In this document: in pieces, positions 7,677 through 16,625 of the stretch
How the letters are laid out: each line of letters begins with the position of its first letter
Position numbering within the stretch: the stretch's first letter is position 1
The notes under the pieces: generated by a model
Seen by the model: the letters and a program-made list of their open reading frames with translations, nothing else
The model's database searches: none
Told to the model about the DNA's origin: nothing
Source: Clostridium_AM sp963780135
GTDB taxonomy: Bacteria > Bacillota > Clostridia > Clostridiales > Clostridiaceae
Length of the DNA: 64,000 nt
Direction: 5' to 3'
Assembly: GCA_963780135.1 (NCBI GenBank)
Contig: CAWAAR010000003.1
Location: forward strand, 3,782,001-3,846,000
Program-made: the position numbers and the translations under genes

Positions 7677-8465
7677 CTAAATTAAACTTGCATCAGAAAG
7701 CATTGAAACTAGCTCTAATGCGGCTTCTGATCCTGTTTTTCCTTTTATTTTCACGCCTACTTTCTTAAGATCAGGTGTAAATGTTTTCTTCACTTTAGTA
7801 GGAGAACCCTTTAAACCTATCCTTTTAATATCAAATTCCATATCAGCAGAGGTAATTGTAGGTATTTGAATTTTGTTTGCTGCCATTTTACTCCTAATAG
7901 TTGCATAACGAGGTTCAAAAGCAGTTTTGATTACTGTGATTACAGCTGGAAGCTGTGATTCAATAATTTCAAATCCTTCTTCATTTTCTCTTTTAACCGT
8001 AATCTTATCCTCATTTACTTCAACAACATCAGCTGCATATGTAACCTGAGAATATCCTAAATGTTCAGCTATTTCTGGTCCTACTTGTCCTGTATCTCCA
8101 TCGATAGCCTGCTTCCCGCAAAAAATTAAGTCAAAATTCCCTATAGTCTTAATAGCTGTTGATAATATGTAACTTGTAGCTAAAGTGTCTGAACCTCCAA
8201 AGACTCTATCGCTTATTAAAAAAGCCTTATCTGCTCCAACTGATAAACATTCCTTTAATGCTACTTTTGCTTGTTCTGGCCCCATACTTACTACTGTTAT
8301 AGTTCCTCCATGCTTTTCCTTAAGTCTTACAGCAACTTCAAGTGCATAAGCATCAAAGGGATTTACAATACTTGGAACACCAGCTCTTATTAGTGTATTT
8401 GTTACAGGATCAATCTTAATTTCTGCTGTATCTGGAACCTGCTTTACACATACTAAAATATTCAT
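7677..8465 (-). CDS. etfB: Electron transfer flavoprotein beta subunit (first pair)
   Basis: About 262 residues. The start MNILVCVKQVPDTAEIKIDP, then VGADKAFLISDRVFGGSDTLATS, the nucleotide-binding CGKQAIDGDTGQVGPEIAEH and the tail GSPTKVKKTFTPDLKK are standard EtfB features and resemble clostridial/Acidaminococcus bifurcating EtfBs, where this subunit binds NAD(H) and the bifurcating FAD. I chose the ATG at 8465, preceded by GAGGTGA, over a start four codons upstream. It forms a transcription unit with acyl-CoA dehydrogenase (124 bp upstream) and etfA (15 bp downstream). Confidence 0.93.
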   Translation of the reverse strand: MNILVCVKQVPDTAEIKIDPVTNTLIRAGVPSIVNPFDAYALEVAVRLKEKHGGTITVVSMGPEQAKVALKECLSVGADKAFLISDRVFGGSDTLATSYILSTAIKTIGNFDLIFCGKQAIDGDTGQVGPEIAEHLGYSQVTYAADVVEVNEDKITVKRENEEGFEIIESQLPAVITVIKTAFEPRYATIRSKMAANKIQIPTITSADMEFDIKRIGLKGSPTKVKKTFTPDLKKVGVKIKGKTGSEAALELVSMLSDASLI

Positions 8466-8589
8466 TTTGATAATCACCTCGTAATTATATAATTAGTCCT
8501 TTTAGCTAGTGATGGAATACCACTATCTGAAAAATGTAAATAAAATCCTAAAACTGAATAATTTCTACCTATTTGCATATTAATTTTTA

Positions 8590-9723
8590 TTATTTGAGAA
8601 GCTGACCAGCAATAACAATTTTCTGAACCTGATTTGTCCCTTCTACTATTTGGAATATCTTTGCATCTCTCATTAATTTTTCTACCGGATATTCTCTCAT
8701 GTATCCGTATCCACCATGTATTTGAACAGCATCAGTAGTTATGCTCATAGCAACATCAGATGCATAGCATTTTGCAATTGCAGATGCTTTTGAATCTAAT
8801 TTTCCTGCATCTATCAATTGGCATGCGTATCTAGTATATTGTCTTGCTAACTCTGTTTTCATATCCATGTCTGCAAGCATAAACTGAATAACTTGATTAG
8901 TAACTATCGGTTTTCCGAATGTCACTCTTTCTTTTGCATATTTCACTGATAGATCAATAGCATGTTGAGCTAATCCCACAGCACCTGCTGCAACCATAGG
9001 TCTTGTTGAATCCAGTGTCTTCATGACAATTTTGAAGCCATCTCCTTCTTTACCAAGTAAATTGCTACCAGGTATTCTAACATTATCAAATACAAGTTCT
9101 ACAGTATTTGTAAGTCTAATGCCCATTTTATCTTCTTCTTTACCTACAGATATACCTTTTCTGTCTGCTTCAACAAGAAATGCAGACAATCCTTTTACAC
9201 CTTTTGTTTTATCTGTTATTGCAAGCACAGTATAAACTCCTGCCATTCCGCCATTTGTGATGAAGCATTTTGTTCCGTTTATTATATATTCTTCTCCATC
9301 TCTTAAAGCAGTTGTTTTTATTGCAGAAGCATCTGAACCAGCCTGTGGTTCTGTTAAAGCAAAAGATGCAAATTTCCCTGGCACTACAATATCTGCCAGT
9401 AATTTAATCTGATTATCATTTCCTGCTATAAGAACTGGTTTGCATGCAAGTTCTGAAGCTGCTATTGCAAGAGAAAAGCCTGCATCTACTCTAGCTAATT
9501 CTTCTATTATTAAAGATGTTGTTACTGAATCAAGTCCTGTACCTCCAAATTGTGTTGGAAAGTCTGCAACATGAAGTCCCATCTCAAATGCTTTTTTATA
9601 AACATCCATTGGAATTTCACCGTTTTTATCAGCCTCAGCCATAATAGGGGCTACCTCGTTTTGAGCAAAATCTCTGACCATTTGTACTATTTCAAGCTGT
9701 TCCTGTGTTAATAAATTATTCAT
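8590..9723 (-). CDS. Acyl-CoA dehydrogenase (first copy)
   Basis: The 377-residue protein is full-length short-chain-type acyl-CoA dehydrogenase. Signatures: FALTEPQAGSDASA (FAD/substrate-binding stretch), CFITNGGMAGVY, the QIHGGYGYMREYPVEKLMRD motif, and the catalytic glutamate E361 in QIVEGTNQVQK. The enzyme interconverts acyl-CoA and trans-2-enoyl-CoA using FAD, passing electrons to EtfBA, which is encoded immediately downstream. In strict anaerobes such dehydrogenase-Etf pairs usually act as enoyl-CoA reductases. The ATG follows TAGGAGG. The acyl chain specificity is not readable. A second, distant acyl-CoA dehydrogenase is at 16626-17765. Confidence 0.93.
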   Translation of the reverse strand: MNNLLTQEQLEIVQMVRDFAQNEVAPIMAEADKNGEIPMDVYKKAFEMGLHVADFPTQFGGTGLDSVTTSLIIEELARVDAGFSLAIAASELACKPVLIAGNDNQIKLLADIVVPGKFASFALTEPQAGSDASAIKTTALRDGEEYIINGTKCFITNGGMAGVYTVLAITDKTKGVKGLSAFLVEADRKGISVGKEEDKMGIRLTNTVELVFDNVRIPGSNLLGKEGDGFKIVMKTLDSTRPMVAAGAVGLAQHAIDLSVKYAKERVTFGKPIVTNQVIQFMLADMDMKTELARQYTRYACQLIDAGKLDSKASAIAKCYASDVAMSITTDAVQIHGGYGYMREYPVEKLMRDAKIFQIVEGTNQVQKIVIAGQLLK

Positions 9724-9780
9724 TTTATTCCTCCTAATTAGTAATTTAAAATTTAACTATTATTTTTTTATTGACAATAT

Positions 9781-11070
9781 TTATTCTTTGATATATCCAA
9801 CTTTCATTGCTTCTATTCTTAATTGCTCTCTAAAATCAGGATGCGCTATTGAGATCATAGCGTTAACACGTTGTTCTATGGATTTGCAATAGAGATCAGC
9901 AATTCCATATTCTGTTACCACATACATAACATCTGACCTTGCCGTAGTTATAGGGGTTCCTGCTGGTAATGCCAATCTTATATTAGATGATGCTTCACCA
10001 GTCTTCTTATCTTTATTTGAGGAAGACAAACAAAGAAAACTCTTTCCGCCTTTGGACATTGCTGCTCCTCTTACATAATCCACTTGACCACCTGTACTAC
10101 TAATTTGTCTGAAGCCGACACCTTCAGAGGCTACTTGTCCAGTCAAATCTAAAATTAGACATGCATTTATTGATACCATGTTATCATTTTTCATAATTTC
10201 TGTAGGTTTATTTACTACGTAAATTGGAGCAAACTGTACATTTTCATGTGAACAATAATAATTTAACTCCCTGCTGCCTAATGCAAAAGCAACATACATC
10301 TTCCCATTTATCACACCTTTTTTTGCTAAATACATCATTGAATCGGTAAACATTTCAGTATGAACAGCTAAATTTTTCTTTTTTTCAAGTCCATATGCAA
10401 CAGCGTTCGCAAGTCCACCTAATCCAACTTGAATTGTTGATCCGTCTTCAATATATGGCAATATACTTTTGGCTATCTTTTTATCAACTTCTGATGGTTC
10501 TGGCTGATTTAATACAGGCAATGGATGATCAGCTTCACATACATAATCAACTTCACTTATATGAATTTTATTTAATATTCCTTTTACTTTAGGTTGATCT
10601 TTATTTACCTGAACGATTCTAAAATCAGAACATTTTTTTGCTGCATCATTTCCAAACACACCCATAGGCCCATAATACATATACCCTTCATCATCAGGCA
10701 AAGAAACATCAGCAACGAACACATTGGGATTATAATTTTGTATAGCTATATCCAAGTTTGACAAATGAACAGAACTTATATTTACATTACCATTGGCAAA
10801 TAATTTTCTATCAAAGGCACCATAGAATAATGAATGATAATTTAAATGTCCTATGCAATCTGATGCCTTTAAGAATTTGAATGGATGCATAGCATAGCAA
10901 GATACTAATGTGACATCTTTCAATTCTAAATACCTGTCACTCAAGGTTTCCAAAAAATCTATTGGTGCTGAAGTGAGTGCTCCAAACCATACAACGTCCC
11001 CTGATTTTATTTTTTTAGTTGCTTCTTCAAGTGAAACTAATTTACTTTGATATTCATCTCTCCATATCAT
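9781..11070 (-). CDS. Acetyl-CoA hydrolase/4-hydroxybutyrate CoA-transferase family protein
   Basis: The 429-residue protein shows the Cat1/4HbCT family layout: N-terminal half with GDVVWFGALTSAPIDFLETL, C-terminal half with IQVGLGGLANAVAYGL, the active-site glutamate in AVHTEMFTDSMMYL (E near residue 240), FALGSREL, GQVASEGVG and PAGTPITTARSDVMYVVTEYG. The catalytic Glu forms a covalent CoA thioester to move CoA between acyl donors and acids such as acetate. It lies between crotonase and acyl-CoA dehydrogenase genes, so it probably activates or releases the acid fermented by this cluster. RBS TAAGGAGG. Substrate uncertain. Confidence 0.9.
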   Translation of the reverse strand: MIWRDEYQSKLVSLEEATKKIKSGDVVWFGALTSAPIDFLETLSDRYLELKDVTLVSCYAMHPFKFLKASDCIGHLNYHSLFYGAFDRKLFANGNVNISSVHLSNLDIAIQNYNPNVFVADVSLPDDEGYMYYGPMGVFGNDAAKKCSDFRIVQVNKDQPKVKGILNKIHISEVDYVCEADHPLPVLNQPEPSEVDKKIAKSILPYIEDGSTIQVGLGGLANAVAYGLEKKKNLAVHTEMFTDSMMYLAKKGVINGKMYVAFALGSRELNYYCSHENVQFAPIYVVNKPTEIMKNDNMVSINACLILDLTGQVASEGVGFRQISSTGGQVDYVRGAAMSKGGKSFLCLSSSNKDKKTGEASSNIRLALPAGTPITTARSDVMYVVTEYGIADLYCKSIEQRVNAMISIAHPDFREQLRIEAMKVGYIKE

Positions 11071-11081
11071 TGCAATCCTCC

Positions 11082-11870
11082 TTATATCCCTTTAAACTCG
11101 GCTTTTCTCTTTTCAACAAAAGCTATAACGCCTTCTTTAAAGTCCTTTGTTTTACTGCAACGAATTTGATATTCCGCCTCCATAGCTAAGAATTTATCAA
11201 AATCCTTAAATGAGGTTTGATATAGCATGTCCTTCATGTATGCATAAGAAACAGATGGACCACTAGCAAGTTTCTTTGCAAATTTCATAGTTGCTTCTTC
11301 TAACTCTTCAACTGTTGTTACTTGATAAACTATGCCTAAATCCTTCGCCTCTTGTGCAGTAACAACTCTTCCTGTCATAATCAATTCTGCAGCTTTATTT
11401 ACACCAACTGATTTTGCTAGAAGATATGCTCCTCCAGTATCAGGAACTAATCCTAAATTAACAAAAGCTTGAATAAATTTCGTGTTGTCTGCTGCAATAC
11501 AAAAATCACAAAGCAAAGCAGCACTAAAACCAGCTCCTGCAGCTGCACCATGTACTGATGCAATAACAGGTTTATGCAGCTTTTTGATTTTAACGGCCAA
11601 TTCTCCTGCCATTTTAACAAGCTTTTCTAAATCCACATTGTCATCCTGAACGCCTTTATAAAAGAAACCTATATCTCCTCCTCCAGAGAATGCTTTGCCT
11701 TCTCCAGAAAGAACAACAACTTTTACAGCGTCATCCTTTTCACAAAGATCAAAGGCTGCAATAGCATCACCTACTAGTGCTTCATCAAATGCATTTAAGT
11801 TTTTAGGACTGTTTAATTTTATTGATGCAATACCATTTGATACAGAATACTTAATTTTTTCAAAGTCCAT
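11082..11870 (-). CDS. Enoyl-CoA hydratase/isomerase (crotonase) family protein
   Basis: About 262 residues. The crotonase oxyanion-hole motifs are present: KVVVLSGEGKAFSGGGDI and ASVHGAAAGAGFSAALLCDF. NLGLVPDTGGAYLLAKSVGV follows, with D in the place often taken by a catalytic acidic residue. It would hydrate enoyl-CoA or isomerise double bonds between the acyl-CoA dehydrogenase and CoA-transferase steps. I chose the ATG at 11870, after AAAGGAAGGGAA, rather than an in-frame codon seven residues upstream. The gap of 11 bp to the CoA-transferase gene implies cotranscription. Confidence 0.88.
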   Translation of the reverse strand: MDFEKIKYSVSNGIASIKLNSPKNLNAFDEALVGDAIAAFDLCEKDDAVKVVVLSGEGKAFSGGGDIGFFYKGVQDDNVDLEKLVKMAGELAVKIKKLHKPVIASVHGAAAGAGFSAALLCDFCIAADNTKFIQAFVNLGLVPDTGGAYLLAKSVGVNKAAELIMTGRVVTAQEAKDLGIVYQVTTVEELEEATMKFAKKLASGPSVSYAYMKDMLYQTSFKDFDKFLAMEAEYQIRCSKTKDFKEGVIAFVEKRKAEFKGI

Positions 11871-11947
11871 AGTTATTTCCCTTCCTTTCAATTTAAATAT
11901 ACCTCTTGCATAAAACTATTTTTATTAGATCTAGTTATCACACTTAA

Positions 11948-12058
11948 TTATTGAGCAATATTCATGTCAAATCCGTGCCATTCATACAAGCTTTGTAGAC
12001 AATACCATATACCAATCCAGTCGAAAACGAAAATTGATACATGGCATTTATCTTTTCT
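11948..12058 (-). other. Short coding-like remnant between crotonase and etfA
   Basis: A minus-strand frame reads FVFDWIGIWYCLQSLYEWHG FDMNIAQ before a stop at 11948-11950. The composition looks like protein rather than spacer, but I do not recognise the family and there is no start codon with a ribosome binding site. It overlaps the 3' region of etfA. It may be a leftover of a gene lost from the operon. Confidence 0.25.
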
Positions 12059-12063
12059 ATTGC

Positions 12064-13059
12064 TTATGCATTTTTCTTTTTAATAGCTTCTATCATCTTT
12101 GGCAAAATTATATTTAAATCACCTACGATTCCATAATCAGCCACGCCAAAAATAGGAGCATCTTTATCTTTGTTAATTGCTATGATAGTATCAGAACCAC
12201 TAATACCTGCTAGATGCTGTATTGCACCAGAAATACCACATGCAAAATAGATTTTTGGACCTACCGTCTTTCCTGTTTGTCCAACCTGATGTGAATGTGT
12301 TATCCACCCTGTATCTACAGCAGCCCTTGAAGCCCCAACAGTTCCACCTAATACTTCTGCTAAGTCTTCAATCAGCTTGAAATTCTCTGTTTTTCCGACA
12401 CCTCGACCGCCAGAAACAATGATTTCCGCACCTTCAAGATCGATACTTTCTCCATCTTCCTTTATAATCTCTATAACTTTAGTTCTTATTTTGTCATTGG
12501 ACACATGGATTTCTTCTTTGTCAACTTGGATATTTATTCCTGACTTTGACTCCAATTTTTTAAATACTCCAGGTCTTATTGTACCTAATTGAGGGCGATG
12601 ATCTGGACATTCAATTGTTGCCATAAGATTCCCACCAAAAGCTGGTCTTGTCCATTTTACATTCTGCGTTTCCACATCAATATCCAAAGACGTACAGTCA
12701 GCTGTCAATCCTGTTTTTAACCTGCATGCAACTCTTGGTCCTAAATCTCTCCCTTGATTTGTTGCTCCCATCAATACCGCCAGAGGCTCATATTTATCAA
12801 TGAGCTCCTTTATCACTATAGTATATGCATCTGTTGTGTATTGCTCGTATTCTGCTCCTTCTACTGCTACAACTCTATCTGCACCATATTTTTGGGCTGA
12901 TTCAATTGCGGAATCAATGTTTTGACCGATAACAATGCCTACAACCTCCTGCTTAATGGCATCAGCCATCTTCTTTGCAGGGTTAAGCAATTCCAATCCT
13001 ACACTTTTTGCTCTTCCATCTGGATATGTTTCAATGACCACCCATATATTTTTGCTCAT
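12064..13059 (-). CDS. etfA: Electron transfer flavoprotein alpha subunit (second pair)
   Basis: About 331 residues. It carries the same FAD-domain motifs as the first EtfA: GGTVGASRAAVDTGWITHSH, QVGQTGKTVGPKIYFACGIS and GAIQHLAGISGSDT. The N-terminal domain lacks a ferredoxin insertion. I chose the ATG at 13059, which has GAAGGAG eight bases upstream; a start nine residues earlier would overlap etfB. The two EtfA proteins are clear paralogues, so the cluster encodes two Etf complexes, possibly serving its two acyl-CoA dehydrogenases. Confidence 0.92.
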   Translation of the reverse strand: MSKNIWVVIETYPDGRAKSVGLELLNPAKKMADAIKQEVVGIVIGQNIDSAIESAQKYGADRVVAVEGAEYEQYTTDAYTIVIKELIDKYEPLAVLMGATNQGRDLGPRVACRLKTGLTADCTSLDIDVETQNVKWTRPAFGGNLMATIECPDHRPQLGTIRPGVFKKLESKSGINIQVDKEEIHVSNDKIRTKVIEIIKEDGESIDLEGAEIIVSGGRGVGKTENFKLIEDLAEVLGGTVGASRAAVDTGWITHSHQVGQTGKTVGPKIYFACGISGAIQHLAGISGSDTIIAINKDKDAPIFGVADYGIVGDLNIILPKMIEAIKKKNA

Positions 13060-13082
13060 CTTTATTACTCCTTCATTACTCA

Positions 13083-13886
13083 TTATAAAATTTTTGCATC
13101 ACTTAATAAATCTAACAAATTGTTCACCACTGCATCTGTATCTTCTCTAACTTCAAGAATAACTCCATTTTGTTTTAACTCTGGTGTGAAGCTTTTTCTC
13201 ACTTTTGTAGGCGAACCACTCAACCCAGCATACTCAAGATTTATATCAATATCAGCTGCTGTAATTTCAGGAATATCAGTCTTATTTGCTTTTAATTTCA
13301 TTTTCAGAGTCGGAAACCTTAATTCATATGTATTCTTCGTTACTGTAATTAAACAAGGCATCTGAGGTTCAATTATCTCGTAACCTTCGTCGGATTCTTT
13401 TTTCACTCTAACTTTTCCATCTTTGTACTCAATGTCTACCGCATACGTAACCTGTGATCTATCTAAATGTTCTGCCAATTCCGGACCTACCTGAGCTGTA
13501 TCTCCGTCGATAGCCTGCTTACCACAGAAAATAATATCAAATTTTCCTTCTTTTTTCTCCAAAGCATTAACTGCACATGAAAGTATATAACTAGTTGCTA
13601 AAGTATCTGATCCCCCGAAAGCTCTATCAGTTAATAAATAAGCTTTATCCCCGCCTACTGATAAGGATTCTTTTAATACAGCTTTCGCCTGTTGAGGTCC
13701 CATTGACAATACAGTAATCGAGCAATTCTCCAATTTATCCTTTAATTGAAGCGCAAGTTCTAACGCATAAGTATCATATTTATTTAAAATACTTGGCACA
13801 CCATCTCGAATAAGTGTCTTTTTTACTGGATCAATTTTAATCTCTGTTGTATCTGGAACTTGTTTCACACATACTAATATATTCAT
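13083..13886 (-). CDS. etfB: Electron transfer flavoprotein beta subunit (second pair)
   Basis: About 267 residues. It starts MNILVCVKQVPDTTEIKIDP and contains LLTDRAFGGSDTLATSYILS, CGKQAIDGDTAQVGPELAEH and LSGSPTKVRKSFTPELKQ. As in the first copy these resemble the bifurcating EtfB group; the GDTAQVGPE stretch is very close to Acidaminococcus EtfB. The ATG at 13886 follows AAGAGGTGA. It is 23 bp ahead of the chosen etfA start. The 127-bp gap upstream to hypB is AT-rich and could hold a promoter. Confidence 0.92.
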   Translation of the reverse strand: MNILVCVKQVPDTTEIKIDPVKKTLIRDGVPSILNKYDTYALELALQLKDKLENCSITVLSMGPQQAKAVLKESLSVGGDKAYLLTDRAFGGSDTLATSYILSCAVNALEKKEGKFDIIFCGKQAIDGDTAQVGPELAEHLDRSQVTYAVDIEYKDGKVRVKKESDEGYEIIEPQMPCLITVTKNTYELRFPTLKMKLKANKTDIPEITAADIDINLEYAGLSGSPTKVRKSFTPELKQNGVILEVREDTDAVVNNLLDLLSDAKIL

Positions 13887-14013
13887 TTTTATCACCTCTT
13901 AATAATTTATAATATTTTTTTATATTTTAGTGTTAAAAACACAATGAAATTATTTATACTATTTCTTTCATCAATTTTATCTGAGCTGTTAAACAACCTA
14001 GAATATTTCATTT

Positions 14014-14682
14014 TTACGCAGACCATTCTGTAATTTTTTTACGTAGCCAATCAACCCATGCTTCGAAACCTTCACCTGTTTTAGCAGAAACTTCAAAAAT
14101 CTTAATGCCCGGATTTAGATTGTATACTCGTTCTTTCATTGCATCCATATCAAAATCTGAAAACTGTAGATAATCGATTTTATTAACTAACAACACATTC
14201 GTTTTTGTAAACATTAACGGATACTTTAAGGGTTTATCATCACCTTCAGGAACGCTTAGAATCATAACATTACATACAGCTCCAGTATCAAATTCAGCTG
14301 GACATACAAGGTTTCCAACATTCTCTATAACTACCATATCGAAAATGGCAGAATTCAATTCCTTAAGACCTGTCTCAGTCATACTGGCATCTAAATGACA
14401 CATGCCACCCGTACGAAGTTGAACTGCCGGTATATTAATAGCTTGCATCTTCTCAGCATCAACAGCCGAATCAATATCTGCTTCCAAAATTCCAATCTTG
14501 AATTCATTTCTCAGATGTTCAATTGTGCGTAAAATCGAGCTCGTTTTTCCTGATCCAGGAGAAGACATAAGGTTCATAAGAAATGTTTTGTCTTTCTTTA
14601 AAAATGATCGTAATTCTTCTGCTTTTTTATCATTATTAACCAGAACATTTTCTTTAACTTCAATTATTCTAATAGGATCCAT
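14014..14682 (-). CDS. hypB: Hydrogenase/urease-type nickel incorporation GTPase HypB
   Basis: The 222-residue SIMIBI-class GTPase has the P-loop SSPGSGKTSSI (about residue 40), the metal-site motif GGMCHLDASM, ENVGNLVCPAEFDTGA and the guanine-specificity LVNKIDYL. HypB hydrolyses GTP while transferring Ni2+, with HypA, into [NiFe]-hydrogenase large subunits. There is no His-rich N-terminal metal store. RBS GGAGG before the ATG. It follows hypA by 33 bp. No hydrogenase structural gene or HypCDEF is present in the window, so its client is either elsewhere in the genome or non-canonical. Confidence 0.92.
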   Translation of the reverse strand: MDPIRIIEVKENVLVNNDKKAEELRSFLKKDKTFLMNLMSSPGSGKTSSILRTIEHLRNEFKIGILEADIDSAVDAEKMQAINIPAVQLRTGGMCHLDASMTETGLKELNSAIFDMVVIENVGNLVCPAEFDTGAVCNVMILSVPEGDDKPLKYPLMFTKTNVLLVNKIDYLQFSDFDMDAMKERVYNLNPGIKIFEVSAKTGEGFEAWVDWLRKKITEWSA

Positions 14683-14715
14683 TTCTATACCTCCATTTTC
14701 TAATTAGCATATACA

Positions 14716-15066
14716 CTATTCAACTTCTAGTGACTCTATTCTCCACTCTCTTCCAGAAGATAGCAGCTCCATTTTATTAGACCCACATTCAGGACATAAA
14801 AATGATAATTTATCAAGATTAACATCACTCTCTGTACCACAAATACGACATTTGCCCTTCATTGGTACCTTTTTTATATCTATAATGGCTTCATCTGCAA
14901 TAGTGTCTTTTGATATATATCCAAAAAAATCTTGTGCAAGTTTTGCAATAATACCTGAGTACTCTCCAACTTCTAGATTTATTTTTCTAACTTTCTTCAC
15001 ATCATTCTTTTGGGCATATTCTAAAGTAATATCTAAGACATTAGCCATAACACCCAGCTCATGCAT
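14716..15066 (-). CDS. hypA: Nickel metallochaperone HypA
   Basis: The 116-residue protein begins MHELGVM (the N-terminal Met-His-Glu nickel site) and has the zinc site CRICGTESDV … LCPECGSNKMELLSSGREWR. Length and order fit HypA. It delivers nickel together with HypB, encoded next. Its 5' region (15067-15300) contains no credible gene. Confidence 0.93.
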   Translation of the reverse strand: MHELGVMANVLDITLEYAQKNDVKKVRKINLEVGEYSGIIAKLAQDFFGYISKDTIADEAIIDIKKVPMKGKCRICGTESDVNLDKLSFLCPECGSNKMELLSSGREWRIESLEVE

Positions 15067-15300
15067 TTCAAATCGTCTCCCTCCAATTATATTTTATTAT
15101 TTGTAATACTACGCTTTATAAAAATATGAACTAATTATGCCACACACAGTTACCCATCCATAACCTAAATCACATTTTCATAATCATCTTCATCGCTTCT
15201 AGATTTCTTAAAACGATCTAACCGTAGGAGGGCAACGATCTGAACGTCTGAGGGCTGTAAATATTTCTATTTGATTACAGCATATTAATTCTTTGCTTTA
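15067..15300. other. Spacer with a short coding-like remnant
   Basis: A minus-strand frame of about 30 codons ending at 15165 (…VQIVALLRLDRFKKSRSDED…) resembles a protein tail, and is less AT-rich than the surroundings. I could not assign it. No other feature is seen in this stretch. Confidence 0.25.
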
Positions 15301-16398
15301 TTATTTTACATAATTCGGATTTTTTCTATTTTCCTTTTTACTCTTCCAGATATCCATACTTAATTCACCCAAAGTTTCTGGTACATTAGGAATCTCATCT
15401 CTTTTAGTCAATGTGATTGCTTTTGCCTTACAAGTCGTTACACAAAGACCACATCCAATACATAAATTTTCATCTAGCACAGGCACATCGTTTACCATAG
15501 TGAGTGCTCCAACTGGGCAGCGTTTTTCTGCACAGATTGCACAGCCTGTACAAATATACGCTGAAATTTTCGGCAAGACACTTGATTTAGCGACGGTATC
15601 AGGATAATTATATTCAGTATATGGTCTAAATAAATGACAACAATCTGAGCAACAGTTACACATGAAAAGAAGGTTGTTCTTATTATTACTACTCATATGA
15701 ACTAAACCAGCTTCTTCGCACTTATTTAAAACCTCAATGGCTTCATCAACGGAGATTTCTTTTCCTAAACCATAGTCGATCATAAAATTCGCTGCTTCAT
15801 CAAACGCAAGGCAGGTCTCTACCGGTTTATCACATTTTTTTTCTATTACACGACACGCACAAACACCTAAAGCAATTCGCTTAGCCTGTGTTTTTATTAG
15901 ATGTGAAGCAGTTTCATATGGAAGTACTTCATCTGGCTGCATGAATGATCCTTCAGCCGGAAGAACTCTTTTCCAAGCTGGTGTTGTTTCTCCTAATTCA
16001 TGCACTAGTGTTTTTTTGTAATAATAACGCCATAATCTATTTAATTTTTCATGGGTTTCTTTATCAAACTTGCTAGACATTGTTGTATACTCAAAATACC
16101 CTGCATAAAGCGGCCACAGTCTATATTTTCTTGTATCTCCTGATTTTTTACTTGCAATTGTACCTTTAGCCGCCATGTCTTCTAGAATCTTTGATACTTC
16201 TTCTTTTGGCATATTTGCTTCTTCTGCAATTTCTTCAAGGGTCTTATTTTTAAAAGTCAATAAAAGTGCTAAGTCAATTGGCTTTCCAACTGGGTATAGA
16301 ATTTCTAGCATCTCCATAAATTCTTTACTATTCGGTGCTCCTACAGGATTATTGTCAAGATTTTTTGCTAGCTGCAAATACTTTTCAATTTGTTCCAT
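15301..16398 (-). CDS. Winged-helix plus 4Fe-4S dicluster protein
   Basis: The 365-residue protein has a composite architecture. Residues about 25-95 resemble a winged helix (LEEIAEEANMPKEEVSKILE DM). The middle has unusual cysteine groups GVCACRVIEKKCDKPVETC and MCNCCSDCC. The C-terminus holds two [4Fe-4S] motifs, CTGCAICAEKRCPVGA and CIGCGLCVTTCKAKAI. Family members of this kind are widespread in anaerobes but not biochemically defined. It could be an electron carrier for the oxidoreductases here or a redox-responsive regulator. RBS AAGGAGG. It lies between hypA and the second acyl-CoA dehydrogenase. Confidence 0.75.
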   Translation of the reverse strand: MEQIEKYLQLAKNLDNNPVGAPNSKEFMEMLEILYPVGKPIDLALLLTFKNKTLEEIAEEANMPKEEVSKILEDMAAKGTIASKKSGDTRKYRLWPLYAGYFEYTTMSSKFDKETHEKLNRLWRYYYKKTLVHELGETTPAWKRVLPAEGSFMQPDEVLPYETASHLIKTQAKRIALGVCACRVIEKKCDKPVETCLAFDEAANFMIDYGLGKEISVDEAIEVLNKCEEAGLVHMSSNNKNNLLFMCNCCSDCCHLFRPYTEYNYPDTVAKSSVLPKISAYICTGCAICAEKRCPVGALTMVNDVPVLDENLCIGCGLCVTTCKAKAITLTKRDEIPNVPETLGELSMDIWKSKKENRKNPNYVK

Positions 16399-16445
16399 AA
16401 AATTAACCTCCTTAATATTTGTTCCTAGGATGCCAACCCATTACT

Positions 16446-16556
16446 ATCAAGTGATTCTTAGACTCAGGTGTAGTTTGCCTGTGAGGAAACAGTGCTTATC
16501 CCCCACTTTTATAGAAGATGGGGGTGTTAGCAATGGTAGCCGATCGGATAAACTAA
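16446..16556 (-). repeat. Dispersed repeat, copy A (possible IS end)
   Basis: Read on the minus strand it goes TTATCCGATCGGCTACCATT, then a CCCCCATCTTC/…GTGGGGG hairpin, AAGCACTGTTTCCTCACAGG and CCTGAGTCTAAGAATCACTT. The same order recurs at 54297-54441 (plus strand) and its first part at 37110-37148. The strong hairpin next to a conserved tail resembles the end of an IS200/IS605-type element, but no transposase is attached. Confidence 0.6.
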
Positions 16557-16625
16557 TTATAGATTTTACAAACTATCGTTTGTTGCTCTTACACCAAATA
16601 TTCATACTTTCTGCTTGCTTCAAGA

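Noticed and set aside
13887..14013. Possible separate promoter or small gene between hypB and etfB
   Set aside because: Only AT-rich sequence with no consensus boxes at a clear spacing and no open frame with a start signal.
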